Assembly: GCF_001519065.1 (NCBI RefSeq) | Contig: NZ_KQ954256.1 | Coordinates: 62,001 to 126,000 of the forward strand | Direction: 5' to 3' | From: Novosphingobium sp. FSW06-99 | GTDB lineage: Bacteria > Pseudomonadota > Alphaproteobacteria > Sphingomonadales > Sphingomonadaceae | Length of the DNA stretch: 64,000 nucleotides | Shown: in pieces, positions 59,333 to 64,000 of the stretch | Numbering within the stretch: the first letter of the stretch is position 1 | How the letters are laid out: every line of letters begins with the position of its first letter | Program-made: the position numbers and the translations under genes | The notes under the pieces: generated by a model | Seen by the model: the letters and a program-made list of their open reading frames with translations, nothing else | What the model was told of the DNA's origin: nothing | Databases searched by the model: none

Positions 59333-60772
59333 TTAGAACTTCACGCGGATGCCGGTGGTCAGGGTCACCTGGTTCTGGCTGCCCTGGGTGCCGTTGCCCG
59401 CACCGCCCTGATTGTCGGCAAAGCCCCAGGCCAGGCCATCTGTCACCACCGAATAATTCACCCCGGCATAGATATCGACATGCCTGATCACCGGCTTGTC
59501 GACCACCAGCGAAGCTTCGGAGAAATTGCCCGCGCACAGCAGACCGGCCGCGCTGCAATCGAGATTGTCGGTGCCGCCGGGGCCCAGCCCGATGGTCCAC
59601 GCGGCCTGGTGGATGTGATAGAGCCCGGCCGACACCGACAGCCCCTGCGGATCGGTCCAGCGGGCGCCCAGCCACAGCACATTGTATTTGGCCGCCTGGT
59701 TGATGTTGATGCCGACACTAATGGGATAGGCGCCCTGGGCAGCCCCGCCGTTGTAATCGCCATGCGCCTTTTGCAGGTGGGTGTACCCGGCATAGAACGC
59801 CAGCTTTGACTTGCCGGGCAAAGCCAGCGTGTATTTGCCCATCACGTTGTACGAGATGTTGTCGGAAACGAACGCGGCCAGGCCGGCCGGCGGGCTGCCG
59901 GTAGTCGGCGCGGGACCATTGTCGAACGACGAGCGCAAGTTCACCGCGCCATCGACTTTGGCATAGAGCGCATCGATCTGCAGGCCGCCATGCGCCACGC
60001 CCACATCGGCAAACACCGTCTTGCCCAGCACGCCGGTATCGCGTCCGCCCACCGAATAGAGCGCACTGGCATGCACATCGCCCGCCGTGACACTGTATTG
60101 CACCGAATTGTCGAGACGGGTCGCCTGGGTCGAGCCGGCCCCGGCCTCGAACCCCGAATAGCCAAAGAACGAAAACGCCGGGCCCACCGTCTGCGGATCA
60201 TACGTCGCCAGCGCAGTCTGCACCGGCGACAGCAGCCGCCCGACGATCAGCGTGCCATAGGCGTTGCTGGCGATCCCGCCATAGAGCACGCCGTTGATCG
60301 CCTGGCCGCAGCGGCTTGAATCGAAGTTGGCATTCTGGCCCTGCGGATTGGCCGGGGTGCCGACCCCGCTGTTTTCGGCCAGCGATTTGCACGCATCGCT
60401 CAATTCGCCCGACAACGGATTGAACGCGGTTTCCATCCGACCGACCACGGCAAACCCGCTGTCGCCCAGCTTTTCCGACAGCGCGAGCCCGATTTTCGAC
60501 TGTTCGATGGCGTTTTCGGCCAGCGTGGTCTGCGGACCGGTGAAATTGCGCGTGGTGGTGAACGCCTGATATTCCAGCCCGCCGACCGACGCCCCGTTCA
60601 ACGGCACGCCTTGGGATTGATAGGCAAGGCCCACATCGACGGTGGCAAAGATCGAAATGCCCGCCGCGACCGGGGTATCGGCATGGGCGATGGCGGAAAA
60701 GCCGACGGCAGCGGCCAGCATGGTGGTCGCACCCAGCACATCGCGGGCGGCACGCCCGACGCGATTGCGCAT
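59333..60772 (-). CDS. Gram-negative porin (OmpC/Burkholderia type)
   Basis: A 479-residue outer-membrane porin. A signal peptide (to about IAHAD) is followed by the opening strand SIFATVDVGLAYQSQGVP and many amphipathic beta strands, with GGIASNAYGTLIVGRLLSPVQ as the usual loop-3 approach and a terminal Phe (TLTTGIRVKF) for BAM assembly. It likely forms a trimer for passive entry of small, probably anionic, solutes. It is the first gene of the porin-symporter-ligase group, with AGGAGAGG before its ATG. Substrate choice is inferred from the operon. Confidence 0.9.
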   Translation of the reverse strand: MRNRVGRAARDVLGATTMLAAAVGFSAIAHADTPVAAGISIFATVDVGLAYQSQGVPLNGASVGGLEYQAFTTTRNFTGPQTTLAENAIEQSKIGLALSEKLGDSGFAVVGRMETAFNPLSGELSDACKSLAENSGVGTPANPQGQNANFDSSRCGQAINGVLYGGIASNAYGTLIVGRLLSPVQTALATYDPQTVGPAFSFFGYSGFEAGAGSTQATRLDNSVQYSVTAGDVHASALYSVGGRDTGVLGKTVFADVGVAHGGLQIDALYAKVDGAVNLRSSFDNGPAPTTGSPPAGLAAFVSDNISYNVMGKYTLALPGKSKLAFYAGYTHLQKAHGDYNGGAAQGAYPISVGININQAAKYNVLWLGARWTDPQGLSVSAGLYHIHQAAWTIGLGPGGTDNLDCSAAGLLCAGNFSEASLVVDKPVIRHVDIYAGVNYSVVTDGLAWGFADNQGGAGNGTQGSQNQVTLTTGIRVKF

Positions 60773-61178
60773 AATCCTCTCCTATATTTTCGTTGTCTTG
60801 TCTGAAATGTGAAGATGTCTGGCGCAAAGCGTCGACCCACCCCGGGCAACCGTTTGCGCCCCTCCTGTGTCGCTTGCCGGTCGCCACCTGCCCAGCCCGA
60901 CCAAGGTCGCGCGATTGCGACCAAGGTCGATGTGCCGCCGAGATTTTGGGGCCATCAGCGCAAAATCCGCGACGCTACGGCTTTGCACGCGCGGCACAGA
61001 AGGCTTATAGCACAATGCGCTGCGCGGAACTTTGGGTCGTGCAACAGGCGGTGTCGGCCACTTGCGCTATTTCGGCCCGACCGCGATGGCGCGAGAGGCT
61101 CTAATACCATGGTCTAAACGACCATCTGCGCGCACATGCGCTAGATGGCCCGCAATAACGAGAGGAGTGCTGCGAACC
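60773..61178. promoter_or_regulatory. Divergent control region of the porin group and acs, with candidate operators
   Basis: A 406-base spacer. Two copies of the palindrome CGACC-AA-GGTCG lie at 60898-60909 and 60918-60929, exactly 20 bases apart, so on the same face of the helix. A third related inverted repeat, ATGGTC-TAAAC-GACCAT (61109-61125), lies 53 bases before the acs ATG. They are good candidates for the binding sites of the LuxR-type regulator encoded after acs. No open frame in the spacer is convincing. Confidence 0.55.
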
Positions 61179-63128
<1,950 letters not shown>

Positions 63129-63129
63129 T

Positions 63130-63813
63130 GTGGCCCCGCCTGACTTGGCCGCGCCTGCCTTGGGCCTGACCGTTCTGATCGCGGACGACCATCCGCTGTT
63201 CCGCCAGGCACTGGCACTGGCGCTGGCCACAGCCGCGCCCGAGGCAACAGTGATCGAGGCGGGAACACTGGCGTCGGCCGCCCGCGCGGCGGCCGAAACG
63301 CCCGATCTGGCGCTGATCACGCTCGATCTGAAAATGCCGGGCGCGGTGGGCTATTCGGGCATCGCCCTGTTGCACGCCGAACGCCCGACCGTGCCGATCC
63401 TGGTGGTGTCGGGCGCCGACAACGCCAACGCGGCCGACGAGGCGCGCGCGTTCGGTGCGGTGGGTTTCTTGCGCAAGGATGCCGATCTGCCGCAGATCGA
63501 GGCGGCGATCCGCACCGCGCTCGGCCGCTCGCCTGCTGCACCCGATGCGCACGGCGATGGCGCGCAAGGCGATGGCGCACACGCCACAGTTGACCGCGTG
63601 CGCGGCACCGTTGCCGGATTGACCCCTACCCAGCTCAAAGTCCTGCTGGCCGTGCTGGCCGGCAAGCTCAACAAGCAGATCGCCTATGATCTGGGCATGA
63701 GCGAGGCCACGGTCAAAGCGCACATGACCGCGATCATGCGCAAGCTCGATGTGCAGAACCGCACGCAGGCGGCCCTGGCCGCGCGCTCACTGGGGCTCGA
63801 CCTCGCGCTTTGA
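63130..63813 (+). CDS. LuxR/NarL-type response regulator, CrbR-like
   Basis: A 227-residue response regulator. The receiver domain (residues about 12-130) has the acidic pair in LIADDHPLFR, the phosphoacceptor Asp in LITLDLKMPG, Ser in VVSGAD and Lys in FLRKDAD. The LuxR helix-turn-helix follows (LTPTQLKVLLAVLAGKLNKQIAYD and ATVKAHMTAIMRKL). In Vibrio and Pseudomonas CrbR, encoded near acs and paired with the hybrid kinase CrbS, switches on acs; this gene fits by type and position. The GTG start lies two bases after the acs stop. It overlaps the convergent kinase-like gene by 27 bases. Confidence 0.9.
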   Translation: MAPPDLAAPALGLTVLIADDHPLFRQALALALATAAPEATVIEAGTLASAARAAAETPDLALITLDLKMPGAVGYSGIALLHAERPTVPILVVSGADNANAADEARAFGAVGFLRKDADLPQIEAAIRTALGRSPAAPDAHGDGAQGDGAHATVDRVRGTVAGLTPTQLKVLLAVLAGKLNKQIAYDLGMSEATVKAHMTAIMRKLDVQNRTQAALAARSLGLDLAL

Positions 63814-64000
63814 CGCCGTGGCGATAAATTCGGCCAGCAGCGCGGGATCGACCGGCTTGGCATAGAACGGCACGCCGCGACGGCGCAGCGCCATCCGCAG
63901 GGCGGGGTCCTGGGCCGCACTGATCAGTGCCAGCGCCAGATGCGGCATCGTGCGCTGCAAGGTGTCGATCAGGTCCAGCCCGGTTTCACCGCGATCAAGA
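63787..64000 (-). CDS. C-terminal receiver domain of a probable hybrid histidine kinase, cut by window edge
   Basis: The last 70 residues of a protein that continues beyond the right edge. They read LDLIDTLQRTMPHLALALIS, then AAQDPALRMALRRRGVPFYAKPVDPALLAEFI, with the conserved receiver lysine in YAKPVD. The lower acidic sites lie outside the window. Lying next to acs and a LuxR-type response regulator, it may be the partner kinase (CrbS-like, in which a solute-symporter domain is joined to a kinase), but only the receiver is visible. Confidence 0.75.
   Translation of the reverse strand, partial: LDRGETGLDLIDTLQRTMPHLALALISAAQDPALRMALRRRGVPFYAKPVDPALLAEFIATASKREVEPQ

Overview
The window is about 65% GC and carries roughly 60 protein genes, one tRNA and many structured intergenic sequences. 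The gene set points to an alphaproteobacterium of the Sphingomonadaceae, probably Novosphingobium-like. This is inferred from the Nfu/TsaB/RimI/MucR/Fur/PlsC/MiaB/PhoH/YbeY/CorC order, class II DAHP synthase, a DUF3034 protein, several TonB-dependent receptors and a PQQ alcohol dehydrogenase. There is no rRNA, CRISPR array, recognisable insertion sequence or prophage.

Layout. 1-4.1 kb: mscL (cut by the left edge), then lemA, two TPM-domain genes, a Nudix hydrolase and an SDR. 4.2-11 kb: an exported tandem retropepsin-like/TPR protein, glutathione-dependent formaldehyde dehydrogenase, a VOC protein, a quinohemoprotein alcohol dehydrogenase and a Tat-exported dienelactone hydrolase. 11-20.6 kb: amidohydrolase, DUF2332 protein, a chemoreceptor, a TonB receptor and DAHP synthase. 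20.7-34 kb: M16 peptidase and FKBP isomerase, then the conserved housekeeping block from nfu to corC, with a very short histidine-rich exported peptide hidden between miaB and phoH. 34-40 kb: small enzymes, a MocR regulator, a transglutaminase-like protein, succinate-type CoA-transferase and cyclophilin. 40-51 kb: an accessory catabolic stretch (AraC regulators, MFS, TonB receptor, FAH-family hydrolase, acetoacetate-decarboxylase-family enzyme, DoxX). 51-54.3 kb: a DUF3034/exported truncated globin/cytochrome c operon and stress genes. 54.5-55.4 kb: an AT-rich patch with one foreign-looking membrane protein beside tRNA-Thr(CGT). 55.5-64 kb: a short-chain fatty-acid module: porin, MHS symporter and propionyl-CoA synthetase on one strand; acetyl-CoA synthetase and a LuxR-type response regulator on the other; and the end of a receiver-bearing protein, possibly the partner kinase.

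The most unusual signal is a set of four large composite palindromes in intergenic DNA (36792-36932, 40222-40487, 47235-47507, 50369-50534). Each folds as an outer stem closing three side-by-side hairpins. The 40.2 and 47.2 kb copies are homologous in opposite orientation: they share short internal cores while all their stems differ in sequence yet stay complementary. The 36.8 and 50.4 kb copies form a second type, each ending 34-36 bases before a start codon. I cannot name either family.

Start codons were chosen from ribosome-binding sites, signal peptides and family N-termini; where the choice was weak the entry says so.
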